A DNA stretch of 64,000 nucleotides, taken from assembly GCF_020905335.1 (NCBI RefSeq), contig NZ_JAJJMN010000001.1, positions 3,658,001 to 3,722,000 of the forward strand. Reading direction: 5' to 3'. The number at the start of each line of letters is the position of its first letter. Within the stretch, counting starts at the first letter, position 1. The translations under genes and the position numbers were made by a program. Below, piece by piece: positions 8,992 to 17,283 of this stretch. Source of the stretch: Flavobacterium lipolyticum (GTDB lineage: Bacteria > Bacteroidota > Bacteroidia > Flavobacteriales > Flavobacteriaceae). Under the pieces are notes generated by a model. It was given only the letters and a program-made list of their open reading frames with translations. It was not told where the DNA came from and ran no database searches.

Positions 8992-9070
8992 TTTAGCCAC
9001 GAATTCAAGAATAAAACGAATTTTAATTGAGACAAAAATAATCTTTTTTAATCCTTAATCTGTGGCTAAA
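8992..9070. repeat. Short palindromic intergenic element
   Basis: A perfect inverted repeat TTTAGCCAC (8992-9000) / GTGGCTAAA (9062-9070) encloses about 60 AT-rich bases. The right arm with its flank (TAATCTGTGGCTAA) occurs again at 32522-32535 in a similar palindrome, so this looks like a dispersed repeat family. Confidence 0.5.
9033..9040 (-). promoter_or_regulatory. Candidate -7 box for the ClC gene
   Basis: The minus strand reads TATTTTTG, a full match to the Bacteroidota -7 consensus TAnnTTTG, about 55 bp before the preferred ATG at 8976. No clear -33 TTG is visible at the right distance, so confidence is modest. Confidence 0.35.
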
Positions 9071-9098
9071 TAAAAATCGTGAATTCGGGACTAAAAAA

Positions 9099-9482
9099 TT
9101 ATTGTACAACAGCTGTAAATTCAATTTCAACTAGATATTCAGGAGCAACCAGTTTACTGATTTCATAGAACCCTGTTGTTGGTTTTACATCTTTAAAAAA
9201 GGAGGAATGCGCTCTTGCTACCTCTTCGAAAGTCGAAATATCAGTAGTGAAAATTCGCGTTCTGATCACATCTTTCATTCCAACATTTAAGTCTTCTAAA
9301 ACTTTTTCAACACGTTCCAGGATGTTGTAAGTTTGAGCATAAGCATCATTAGCTTTTACTTTCTCACCATCAACAATAGCTACAGTTCCTGAAACTTCAA
9401 TGATGTTGCCAATTCTTACAGCACGGCAATATCCCATTTTGTCTTCCCAAGGAGATCCTGTTAAGATGTTTTCTCTTTTCAT
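9099..9482 (-). CDS. RidA/YjgF/UK114 family enamine/imine deaminase-like protein
   Basis: A 127-residue, single-domain cytoplasmic protein of the RidA superfamily. It has the typical EVSGTVAIVDG start of the core sheet, the mid-protein TRIFTTDISTFEEVARAH and the C-terminal YLVEIEFTAVV. Family members hydrolyse reactive enamine/imine intermediates released by PLP enzymes, as trimers. The standard RidA arginine in the active site appears as TRIFTTD. It stands alone between non-coding flanks, so its subfamily role is open. Confidence 0.85.
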   Translation of the reverse strand: MKRENILTGSPWEDKMGYCRAVRIGNIIEVSGTVAIVDGEKVKANDAYAQTYNILERVEKVLEDLNVGMKDVIRTRIFTTDISTFEEVARAHSSFFKDVKPTTGFYEISKLVAPEYLVEIEFTAVVQ

Positions 9483-9644
9483 TTCTTTTGGTTTATTGAA
9501 TTTACTTCTTTGTTTTTAAGGTAAATTCGGATTGGTTAATAGAGTCGCAATTTATAAAATATGCAATGAAAAAGAGTACGATTGAATTGAAATCATTTCG
9601 GAATTCCTTCTTTTTTGTGATATTTTAAAGCGTCAAATTGTTCG

Positions 9645-9950
9645 TTACTCGATTTGATGCTGTTCGTAAAGACGAAGTTTATTTTGGGTAGCAGTAAGGT
9701 TTTGCTGAAGCTCTTCTATTTTGCCTAATAGATTTGCAATGACATCCAAGCCTTCGAGATTAATTTTCAAATCATAATGTAGGCGTATCATTTTTTCAAC
9801 AGTTGGCAATTGTTCCGGTTGGAAATATTCGTCCTCTTCAAGTAGTATAATTTTGACTAAACCGTAATTATGCAACTCCGTTATAAAGGTGTTCTCAATT
9901 TCGTGATACACACAAAATTGTTTGATATGGATTAAGTTTTTACTGCTCAT
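9645..9950 (-). CDS. cbpM: Chaperone modulator CbpM (MerR-like)
   Basis: A 101-residue protein with a MerR-like helical N-terminus ([22 protein letters not shown]) and a C-terminal coiled coil with a heptad-like pattern ([20 protein letters not shown]). CbpM binds the J-domain of the co-chaperone CbpA and modulates its activity. The gene overlaps the upstream cbpA by 11 bp on the same strand, the normal arrangement of this pair. The assignment rests on size, fold pattern and this linkage. Confidence 0.85.
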   Translation of the reverse strand: MSSKNLIHIKQFCVYHEIENTFITELHNYGLVKIILLEEDEYFQPEQLPTVEKMIRLHYDLKINLEGLDVIANLLGKIEELQQNLTATQNKLRLYEQHQIE

Positions 9951-10863
9951 GATTTCTTAGTTTAGCTAGTTCTTCAAATAATTCTTTTTCTTTTGCAGAC
10001 AGTTGGGTTGGAATTTTTATAGTGTAGGTAATGTATAAATCACCAAACTGATTCTCTTTTTTGTATACCGGAAAGCCTTTGCCTTTTAATTTTACTTTAG
10101 TTCCGGGCTGAGTTTCGGCTGGGACTTTTATTTTTACTTTTCCGTCAAAAGTCTTTACAAAAATTTCTCCTCCTAAAATAGCGGTGTATAAATCCAGTTC
10201 AACATCGGCATATAAATTATGGCCTTCCCGCTTAAAATCGGAATCATTATCAATTAAGAAAGTGATGTATAAATCGCCATTTGGACCACCATTTGCACCG
10301 GGTGCACCATGATTTGGAATTTTGATAATCTGTCCGTTTTCGACTCCGGCCGGAATGGTGATTCGGATATTTTTTCCGTTAACACTTAGGTTCTGTTTGT
10401 GAGTCGTGTAAGCGGATGCTAAATCTAACTGTAATTCGGCATTAAAATCCTGACCTCTGTATTTTGCCTGACCTCTGGAACTTCTTCCTGAAGAACCGTA
10501 CATAGAATTGAAGAAATCAGAGAAATCACTTTCGGAAAAGTTTTCGCCACCAAAATCAGTGTAGCCTTGATTGCCTTGTTGTTGTCGGGAATATTGCTGT
10601 TGGTTAGGAGCGTAACCTGCTTTTTCAAATTCATCGGCATGTTTCCAGTCTTTCCCGTATTTGTCGTATTTTTTACGATTCTCGGGATGGCTTAAGACTT
10701 CGTTGGCCTCATTTATTTCTTTGAATTTTCTTTCCGCTTCCTTGTCGTTGGGGTTTAAATCAGGATGGTATTTTCGTGCCAGTTTTCGATATGCCTTTTT
10801 GATTTCAGCTTCAGTTGCAGACTTTGTGATTTCTAATACTTTGTAATAATCAATATAATCCAT
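9940..10863 (-). CDS. cbpA: DnaJ-type co-chaperone CbpA (curved DNA-binding protein)
   Basis: A 307-residue protein with an N-terminal J-domain (residues 4-70, HPD motif at about 33-35 in KYHPDLNP), a Gln/Gly/Ser-rich linker (about 85-135), and two C-terminal DnaJ beta domains that bind clients. It lacks the Cys-rich zinc domain of DnaJ, as CbpA proteins do. It stimulates DnaK ATPase. It forms an overlapping operon with the modulator cbpM. Confidence 0.9.
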   Translation of the reverse strand: MDYIDYYKVLEITKSATEAEIKKAYRKLARKYHPDLNPNDKEAERKFKEINEANEVLSHPENRKKYDKYGKDWKHADEFEKAGYAPNQQQYSRQQQGNQGYTDFGGENFSESDFSDFFNSMYGSSGRSSRGQAKYRGQDFNAELQLDLASAYTTHKQNLSVNGKNIRITIPAGVENGQIIKIPNHGAPGANGGPNGDLYITFLIDNDSDFKREGHNLYADVELDLYTAILGGEIFVKTFDGKVKIKVPAETQPGTKVKLKGKGFPVYKKENQFGDLYITYTIKIPTQLSAKEKELFEELAKLRNHEQ

Positions 10864-10941
10864 GGATTGAAAATTTAATAAATTAGCTATTTTATCAGGT
10901 ATTTATAAAGAGATAAGAGTATGTTTTATAAGTGTCATTGT

Positions 10942-11083
10942 TTTTAACACATAGAGACATAGATTTTCTCTCTGAAAAAAAGACGTTCCATTTTAAATAA
11001 AACGCAGAGCCCTATGGGAAGGAAATAGATTTCTCTCAGATATTTTTTTCCTGCGCATAAAAAAATATGTTTTTATGTGTTGA
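10942..11083. repeat. MITE-like palindromic element, copy 1
   Basis: The element starts TTTTTAACACATAGAGACATAG and ends near TATGTGTTGA. It shares ends and internal words with copies at 41747, 49725 and, inverted, at 25141 and 26526. The terminal inverted repeats are imperfect, the length is about 140 bp and there is no coding capacity. It occupies the middle of the 555-bp gap between cbpA and the 11419 gene. No target-site duplication is obvious. Confidence 0.6.
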
Positions 11084-11299
11084 TTTTTTTTGCAGAAGGT
11101 GATCTTTAGTGCTGCTTTTAAAAAGATTGAAGTTAGGAATAAGTTGCTAATTATCAAAACGATGTTTTTCGAATATTAAAAAAATAACATTTACATAGTT
11201 TCAGAAGCCCCCGATTGATTTGGAATTTGAAGTTTTGAAATTGAAATTAATCTCATCAGATTTGCAGTTTTTGGCAGGTTTTTTGATTCCAAAAAAAGG

Positions 11300-11360
11300 C
11301 ATAATATAGTGTTATAAAAGTCTTAAAGTTGTAGTGCTTAACTATATTATGTTATTTTTG
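11300..11360 (+). promoter_or_regulatory. Promoter with 11-bp inverted repeat before the 11419 gene
   Basis: CATAATATAGT (11300-11310) and ACTATATTATG (11341-11351) form a perfect inverted repeat. Directly after the right arm comes TATTTTTG (11353-11360), a full match to the TAnnTTTG -7 box, about 58 bp before the start codon. The palindrome therefore covers the region where RNA polymerase would contact -33 and could be an operator. This is inference from position. Confidence 0.45.
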
Positions 11361-11418
11361 TGATTCCAGATCCTGATTTTAAAGCAAATATAAAAGCCGA
11401 TTCGATAATACTTTTTCA

Positions 11419-12132
11419 ATGAAACACATTTTATTCTTCATATTATTTTTTACTGCTGTTACCGTATCGGCACAAAAGGAATTTGGAACTAAATTCAAGC
11501 CTATTGCGGCACCTAAATTTGGAGCAAAACCCAAAAAGACTCCAATTCCGGAAATAAAAGATCCTCAGGGTGAAAATCTGGACATGCCAGGAATTAAAAC
11601 GCCTAATGTTTTTGACAATACCAGTATTACTCCAAAATCTCAATTTCAGATTGGGGCAGAGAAAAGTAAGTTCACCATGTCTACCGAAACTGATTTTGCC
11701 AATCCGGGAGATCGTTACGTGCCCAAAATGGAGAAAGATTTAGACAAAGCTTTAAGAGATGCCGGTTTGAAAGAAGGACGCGGAACGTTGATAAAAAGAA
11801 ATATCTCTTTGGGAGATTTTAGAACAAAATCGCAATATTTCATCATAAAATTAAGAGATTTTGGAGCCATTGATGGCGATTTGGTCAAAGTTTCATCAAA
11901 TGATGCCGTAATCGCCAGTCAGATACTACTGGGGTCCAATTTTAAAGAAGTAAAAATAAACCTCGCAGCAGGGTTTAATAAATTAGATTTTGAAGCTTTA
12001 AATATCGGTACATTGGGCGGAAACACTGCAGAAATCCAAGTCTATGATGATAAAGGACAATTAGTAACCAATGATTACTGGGATAACCTTGCCGCTGGAT
12101 TTAAGGCTTCGATTGTTGTGACGAAAGAGTGA
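11419..12132 (+). CDS. Secreted protein of unknown function (Pro/Lys-rich N-terminus)
   Basis: 237 residues with a clear signal peptide (cleavage near VSAQK at residue 19). After a Lys/Pro-rich low-complexity stretch (about 20-60) comes a compact C-terminal domain (about 140-235) predicted to be mostly beta strand, with DAVIASQILLGSNFKEVKIN and GGNTAEIQVYDDKGQLVTN. I do not recognise the family; similar secreted proteins appear in flavobacteria without known function. It has its own promoter-like element. About 50 bp of its 3' end, from GGGATAACC to past the stop, are repeated downstream in the 90-bp array. Confidence 0.75.
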   Translation: MKHILFFILFFTAVTVSAQKEFGTKFKPIAAPKFGAKPKKTPIPEIKDPQGENLDMPGIKTPNVFDNTSITPKSQFQIGAEKSKFTMSTETDFANPGDRYVPKMEKDLDKALRDAGLKEGRGTLIKRNISLGDFRTKSQYFIIKLRDFGAIDGDLVKVSSNDAVIASQILLGSNFKEVKINLAAGFNKLDFEALNIGTLGGNTAEIQVYDDKGQLVTNDYWDNLAAGFKASIVVTKE

Positions 12133-12625
12133 TTTTTTTAAGGTGCTAAGGGGCTGAGATGCTAAGGTTCTAAGTTTTTTAGTAAATGATAACTACGTGA
12201 TTATCGGGGTAACCTTACAACAGTTTTTTAAGGTGCTAAGGGGCTGAGATGCTAAGGTTCTAAGTTTTTTAATACATTATAATTACATGAATATTGGGGT
12301 AACCTTACAACAGTTTTTTAAGATACTAAGGGGCTGAGATGCTAAGGTTCTAAGTTTTTCAAAAAATGATAATTAGTGATCATTGGGATAACCTTGCAAT
12401 AGTTTTTTTTAAGGTACTAAGGGGCTGAGATGCTAAGGTTCTAAGTTTTTTAATATATGATGACTACGTGATCATTGGGATAACCTTGCCGCTGGATTTA
12501 AGGCTTCGATTGTTGTGACGAAAGAGTGATTTTTTTAAGATACTAAGGGGCTGAGATGTTAAGGTTCTAAGTTTTCTAAAAAGTGATAACTACTTGATTA
12601 TCGGGTAACCATGTAACAGTTTTTT
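12079..12625. repeat. Tandem repeat of about 90 bp that includes the 3' end of the 11419 gene
   Basis: Five units share the core GGGGCTGAGATGCTAAGG. Unit starts lie at 12141, 12231, 12321, 12412 and 12539, giving spacings of 90, 90, 91 and 127. The longer spacing before the fifth unit contains a near-perfect copy (about 12477-12537) of the last 50-60 bases of the preceding gene, stop codon included. The other units carry a shortened form of the same segment (GGGGTAACCTTACAACAG). The array therefore arose by tandem duplication of the gene's 3' end plus downstream DNA, with later internal deletion. Confidence 0.85.
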
Positions 12626-12689
12626 TGAGGTGTTAGGAGATCAAAAAAACAAAGGCTCTAAGTCTTTCGAAAAAAAACATAGAACCTTA

Positions 12690-12906
12690 GTATCTCATTA
12701 TCTCATTATCTCATTATCTCATTATCTCATTATCTCAGTATCTCAGTATCTCATTATCTCATTATCTCATTATCTCATTATCTCATTATCTCATTATCTC
12801 ATTATCTCAGTATCTCATTATCTCATTATCTCATTATCTCATTATCTCATTATCTCATTATCTCATTATCTCAGTATCTCAGTATCTCAGTATCTCAGTA
12901 TCTCAG
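12690..12906. repeat. 8-bp microsatellite array
   Basis: About 27 head-to-tail copies of ATCTCATT with some ATCTCAGT variants, immediately followed by the stop codon end of the 12915-13442 gene. There are no unique spacers, so it is not a CRISPR. Copy number is probably unstable through replication slippage. Confidence 0.92.
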
Positions 12907-12914
12907 AACCTTTC

Positions 12915-13442
12915 CTAGAACGGATCCGCAGTCACTCTAAACTTCATTTCTGCTTTTACGGTTACATCTTTAGTAAGTGTTTCTTTCAAAGTAACTTTTG
13001 TTCTAATTTTGTATTTATCTGCTTTAATGTACTGGTCCAGTCTTGCATCGGTACAAATCAAATCGATGCTGTTGGCAGAGGAATTGATGTTATCCTGATA
13101 CGCAAGTTCGATTTCATCAGAATCTGTCGTAGAGATATACAAATGAACCGATTTTAAAAACGTAAAGGTTTTATCGGTTGGATTTGTGATCATTAGTTTA
13201 AGGGATTTCAGTTTAACATCTTTTACTAAACTGGCTTTGGTTTTGTTGTTCTCAAACTCGGCAGAAGAATTTGTAGTGACATCGGGAGTGATAATTTCCG
13301 AAGGCAAATTGATAGGAGAAGTACTCTTTATCTGAATAGAAGTTTCGTTTGAAATCGTAAAAGTCAATAAATTATCGACAGCATCACAAGAGCTTAAAAA
13401 CAGAGACAAAAAGAGAGAAAGGGCAATTAATTTTGATTTCAT
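12915..13442 (-). CDS. Lipoprotein of unknown function
   Basis: 175 residues beginning MKSKLIALSLFLSLFLSSCD, a lipoprotein signal with the anchored cysteine at about residue 19. The mature part is predicted to be beta-rich with several LEA-like or Ig-like strands (KLKSLKLMITNPTDKTFTF, then KADKYKIRTKVTLKETLTKD). I do not recognise a named domain. It is probably anchored in the inner or outer membrane facing the periplasm or the outside. It converges on the 11419 gene with the repeat arrays between them. Confidence 0.7.
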   Translation of the reverse strand: MKSKLIALSLFLSLFLSSCDAVDNLLTFTISNETSIQIKSTSPINLPSEIITPDVTTNSSAEFENNKTKASLVKDVKLKSLKLMITNPTDKTFTFLKSVHLYISTTDSDEIELAYQDNINSSANSIDLICTDARLDQYIKADKYKIRTKVTLKETLTKDVTVKAEMKFRVTADPF

Positions 13443-13508
13443 AGTTAAATTTTAATTTGGGTTTTTCGTTACGTACGAAATAAATTGGTTTTTGGATTTT
13501 TTTTGCGA

Positions 13509-13625
13509 AGATACTAAGTTACTAAGGTTCTGAGGTACTAAGCTGTAAAGATGTTGAGTTTTTATTTTTATAGTAAAAATTCGCCTTAGAATCTTAGTAA
13601 CTCAGCCCCTTAGAACCTTTAAAGA
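13509..13625. repeat. Degenerate inverted CTAAGGTTCT repeats
   Basis: Words such as ACTAAGGTTCTGAGG (near 13520) and their complement (CTTAGTAACTCAGCCCCTTAGAACC, near 13592) face each other. They resemble the core of the 90-bp array at 12.1-12.6 kb, so the two regions share a repeat family. The element lies between the divergent lipoprotein and guaA genes. Confidence 0.5.
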
Positions 13626-13667
13626 AAAAAAATCAAAATTCCATTTTTCAAATTCGAATATAAAAAG

Positions 13668-13675
13668 TACTTTTG
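13668..13675 (+). promoter_or_regulatory. guaA -7 box, implying a leaderless message
   Basis: TACTTTTG is a full match to the Bacteroidota -7 consensus. Only three bases (CGC) separate it from the ATG at 13679, so the expected transcription start falls on the start codon. Confidence 0.55.
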
Positions 13676-13678
13676 CGC

Positions 13679-15208
13679 ATGCAACACAACGTACTTATTT
13701 TAGATTTCGGATCGCAATATACTCAGCTTATTGCGCGTAGAGTTCGCGAATTAAATATATTCTGCGAAATTTTCCCTTACAATCACTTTCCTAGTGATTT
13801 ATCACCTTATAAAGCCGTAATTTTAGGAGGAAGTCCTTTTTCTGTTCGTGCAGAAGATGCTCCACATCCTGATTTATCTCAAATTCGAGGCAAGCTTCCA
13901 ATGTTAGCGGTTTGTTACGGAGCACAATACTTAGCTCATTTTAGTGGAGGTGAAGTAGCAGCTTCGAACACCAGAGAATATGGAAGAGCTAATTTGTCTT
14001 ATATTAAAGAGAATGAAGTTTTCTTCAACGGAGTTTCTGAAAACAGCCAGGTTTGGATGAGCCATAGTGATAGTATCAAAGCTTTACCAACTAATGCTGT
14101 AAAATTAGCAAGCACACATGATGTAGAATTTGCTGCTTATAAAATTGAAGGTGAAACTACTTATGCTATTCAGTACCATCCTGAAGTTTTTCACTCTACT
14201 GACGGATCAAAAATGCTGAAAAACTTTTTAGTAGATATCGCTGATGTTCCTCAAAACTTTACACCAGGAGCTTTCGTAGAAGAAATGGTAGCGGAGTTAA
14301 AAGAGAAATTAGGAAATGATAAAGTGGTTTTAGGATTGTCAGGAGGAGTAGATTCTACTGTTGCTGCAGTGCTATTAAACAAAGCAATTGGACAAAATTT
14401 ATATTGCGTTTTTGTTAATAATGGACTTTTGCGTAAAAACGAATTCGAAAATGTATTGGATCAATACAAAGGAATGGGATTGAACGTAAAAGGAGTAGAT
14501 GCAGGCGATCGTTTTCTGTCAGAATTAGCAGGAATCAGTGATCCTGAAACCAAACGTAAAACAATTGGCCGTGTATTTATCGAAGTTTTTGATGATGAAT
14601 CACACCTAATCGAAGATGTAAAATGGCTGGCACAGGGAACTATTTATCCTGATGTAATTGAGTCAGTTTCGGTAAAAGGACCATCGGCAACGATCAAGTC
14701 GCACCATAACGTAGGTGGATTGCCGGATTATATGAAATTACAGATTGTAGAGCCGCTTCGAATGCTGTTCAAAGACGAAGTTCGAAGAGTAGGAGCTACT
14801 TTAGGAATAGATCCTGAGTTATTAGGAAGACACCCTTTCCCGGGACCAGGATTATCAATTAGAATTTTAGGAGACATTACTCCGGAAAAAGTTCAGATTT
14901 TACAAGATGTGGATGCCGTTTTTATTGACGGATTAAAATCTTGGGGATTGTATGATAAAGTTTGGCAGGCAGGAGCAATCTTGCTTCCGGTAAACAGTGT
15001 TGGTGTAATGGGCGATGAGCGTACTTACGAAAAAGTAGTAGCGCTTAGAGCTGTAGAATCAACAGATGGTATGACGGCAGACTGGGTTCATTTACCGTAT
15101 GATTTCTTAATGAAAGTGTCTAACGATATTATCAATAAAGTAAAAGGCGTGAATCGTGTGGTTTACGATATCAGCTCAAAACCACCAGCAACAATTGAGT
15201 GGGAATAG
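13679..15208 (+). CDS. guaA: GMP synthase (glutamine-hydrolysing)
   Basis: 509 residues from the ATG at 13679 ([16 protein letters not shown]). An in-frame TTG two codons upstream is part of the promoter box and is not favoured. An N-terminal class I glutamine amidotransferase (catalytic Cys at about 79 in AVCYGAQ, His in QYHPE) is joined to an ATP pyrophosphatase domain with the P-loop [10 protein letters not shown] (about 220) and a C-terminal dimerisation domain ([14 protein letters not shown]). It converts XMP, ATP and glutamine to GMP in purine synthesis. Complete and typical in length. Confidence 0.97.
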   Translation: MQHNVLILDFGSQYTQLIARRVRELNIFCEIFPYNHFPSDLSPYKAVILGGSPFSVRAEDAPHPDLSQIRGKLPMLAVCYGAQYLAHFSGGEVAASNTREYGRANLSYIKENEVFFNGVSENSQVWMSHSDSIKALPTNAVKLASTHDVEFAAYKIEGETTYAIQYHPEVFHSTDGSKMLKNFLVDIADVPQNFTPGAFVEEMVAELKEKLGNDKVVLGLSGGVDSTVAAVLLNKAIGQNLYCVFVNNGLLRKNEFENVLDQYKGMGLNVKGVDAGDRFLSELAGISDPETKRKTIGRVFIEVFDDESHLIEDVKWLAQGTIYPDVIESVSVKGPSATIKSHHNVGGLPDYMKLQIVEPLRMLFKDEVRRVGATLGIDPELLGRHPFPGPGLSIRILGDITPEKVQILQDVDAVFIDGLKSWGLYDKVWQAGAILLPVNSVGVMGDERTYEKVVALRAVESTDGMTADWVHLPYDFLMKVSNDIINKVKGVNRVVYDISSKPPATIEWE

Positions 15209-15220
15209 TACTATTTTTTA

Positions 15221-15257
15221 AAATTAAGGCGTTACATTTGTAACGCCTTAATTTTTT
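15221..15257 (+). terminator. Strong intrinsic terminator after guaA
   Basis: A 16-bp perfect stem AAATTAAGGCGTTACA (15221-15236) / TGTAACGCCTTAATTT (15239-15254), a tiny loop and a T run. It starts 12 bp after the guaA stop. Confidence 0.93.
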
Positions 15258-15270
15258 AAACCTACTATTT

Positions 15271-17190
15271 ATGAGAGAATTTTTAACGATTTCTCTTGTG
15301 TTTGTTTTGTCTTTTAACAAAATAACTGCGCAAGATTCAATTATTGAGCATCGGATTCAAAAGGGGGAAACTGCTTACTTTATTGCCCAAAAGTACAAGG
15401 TTTCGGTAGAAGAAATTTACAAACTCAACCCCGAATCACAAAACGGAATCAAGGACGATCAGCTGATCAAGATTCCTGTCCGTTCTTCTGAAAAACCAAA
15501 TTCCAGTCAGCAGATTACTCACATTGTTGGCGCAAAAGAAACTCTTTTTGGTTTAGCAAAACACTATAACATTTCGGTGGAAGCTCTTCAGAATGCCAAT
15601 CAGGCGATTCTTTCCAACGGACTTCAGATTGGTCAGCAACTAATTATTCCGCAAGGTTCCGGAGACCTTTCTCAAAATGAAAGTACAATTTCTTCAAAAG
15701 TCAGCCATCAGGTTGTGGCAAAAGAATCCTTGTTTAGTATTGCGAGACAGTACAATGTTTCGGTTTTGGATTTGGAAAACGGGAATAAAAATCTTCTTCA
15801 AAATGGATTACAAGTTGGACAGACTATTGCGATTCCGAATAAACGAAAAACTTTAGACGGACGAGTTCGTGTCATCAATCAGGAAACTGTTTTTCATGTG
15901 GTCGAGCCTAAAGAAACGAAGTTTTCGATCGCTAAAAAATATGGAATTTCGATTGATCAGCTGGAATCGCAGAATCCTGAAATCGTAAACGGACTGATTG
16001 TTGGAAATAAGCTGGCCATTAATACAAAAGGTGTAAAGCCAACAAATGAAAGCGAAGAACTGATGATTGCTCTGGCCGAAAAACAGGTAGTGGTGGAAAA
16101 AACAAAAGCCAAAACAGTGGAATTGGAAGATTTGAAAGACCGTTTGGTTGTTCAGAAAGAAATGAATCAGAAAATTATAAAAATTAATGATTTGAAAATC
16201 AATCTGAATGATATGAATGGCTCAAAAGAAAATTCAGTTGAAAAATTGCGATTGGTGCTGGAGGCTAATAAAAATGTGCAGGATGTTTTAATGGCGAAAC
16301 TGGATTCGCTGGTTCGTACTATGAATGATGATCTGGTCGATTTGAAAAGATTAGATATTTTAAATGTTGACGAATCAAAAAGACTGGAAAAACAGTCTTA
16401 CGAAAGTATTGGGAAAACGAATGAATTATCGTCTCAGTTAAAAAAAGAGTTGGCAGAAAACCGAAAAGTATATGCCGGTTTAATGCATAAAGTCGAAAAA
16501 ATTGCTGTAGCCGAAAACCAGGAATACAAGAAAAAAATCCGCGAAAGCGAAAAAAATAATAATCCGGTTTCCTTACAGCAACGTCTTTCGCTTGAAGAAA
16601 TAAAGCAGTACAAAATAGAGCAGGAGCAGGGTGATGCAAAGAACCAGCTCTTGATTGCCAAAATTGACTCACTGGATAATCAGAAGAAGATCGAAGTGAA
16701 GAGACATATTAGTAAAGCATCTTACTATAGCATGGAAGCCCGAAATTTTGATGATAAAGTGGCCTTGCTGAAATTGAAAAAGTATCAGGATCAGGCGATT
16801 AAAAATCAGAAAAAAAACGGATTCATTGGGGATTCAAAAATGATCTCATCGGAAGAAATGAAACAGGAGTTAAAGGAAAATCCGCTTAAAAGGGACAAAA
16901 CGATAAAGGTGGAAGTTTTTGATAATCTTCGCGGAGTTTCAAACGGCTATTACTTAGTTTTAGGTATATTTACAGACGCAACGCTAAGGGATAAGCTTAT
17001 TATGAAACTCATTGATTCCGGCGATTTTAACGCCAGTTTCTTTTTTAATATTAATAGTCTTTCGTACTATGTGTACTCCGATAAGTACCAAAACATGGAA
17101 GAAGTACTATATCAATGCAAGAAAAAAGAAGAAGATGAGTTATATAAAGAGGTGAGTATTGCTAAGGTCGAGATTGATCTTAGAGAATAA
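15271..17190 (+). CDS. Secreted LysM-repeat protein with coiled coil and SPOR-like C-terminus
   Basis: 639 residues. A signal peptide (to about residue 20) is followed by four LysM peptidoglycan-binding repeats at about 22-70, 82-127, 144-189 and 208-251. A long charged helical or coiled-coil region (about 260-540) follows, then a small C-terminal domain (about 555-630, NGYYLVLGIFTDATLRDKL) that resembles SPOR domains. It probably binds cell-wall glycan in the periplasm and links it to other envelope parts. It is followed after 93 bp by a second LysM protein. Confidence 0.8.
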   Translation: MREFLTISLVFVLSFNKITAQDSIIEHRIQKGETAYFIAQKYKVSVEEIYKLNPESQNGIKDDQLIKIPVRSSEKPNSSQQITHIVGAKETLFGLAKHYNISVEALQNANQAILSNGLQIGQQLIIPQGSGDLSQNESTISSKVSHQVVAKESLFSIARQYNVSVLDLENGNKNLLQNGLQVGQTIAIPNKRKTLDGRVRVINQETVFHVVEPKETKFSIAKKYGISIDQLESQNPEIVNGLIVGNKLAINTKGVKPTNESEELMIALAEKQVVVEKTKAKTVELEDLKDRLVVQKEMNQKIIKINDLKINLNDMNGSKENSVEKLRLVLEANKNVQDVLMAKLDSLVRTMNDDLVDLKRLDILNVDESKRLEKQSYESIGKTNELSSQLKKELAENRKVYAGLMHKVEKIAVAENQEYKKKIRESEKNNNPVSLQQRLSLEEIKQYKIEQEQGDAKNQLLIAKIDSLDNQKKIEVKRHISKASYYSMEARNFDDKVALLKLKKYQDQAIKNQKKNGFIGDSKMISSEEMKQELKENPLKRDKTIKVEVFDNLRGVSNGYYLVLGIFTDATLRDKLIMKLIDSGDFNASFFFNINSLSYYVYSDKYQNMEEVLYQCKKKEEDELYKEVSIAKVEIDLRE

Positions 17191-17283
17191 GCAATGCAGA
17201 AAAACAAGTGGCAGGGATTTTGTTTTACAGAGAATTTTGTAACTTGTTTTTGAATTAGGAATTAAATTGTTTTAAGCTTTATT

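Noticed and set aside
8977..9000. GTG start of the ClC gene at 9000
   Set aside because: It lies within an arm of a dispersed palindrome; the ATG at 8976 gives a normal N-terminus.
7504..12906. CRISPR arrays at 7504-7737 or 12690-12906
   Set aside because: The repeats are 8 or 13 bp, directly abutting without unique spacers, and no cas gene is seen.
12630..13157. Plus-strand open frame with LSHYLIIS repeats
   Set aside because: It is translation of the 8-bp microsatellite running into the antisense of the lipoprotein gene.
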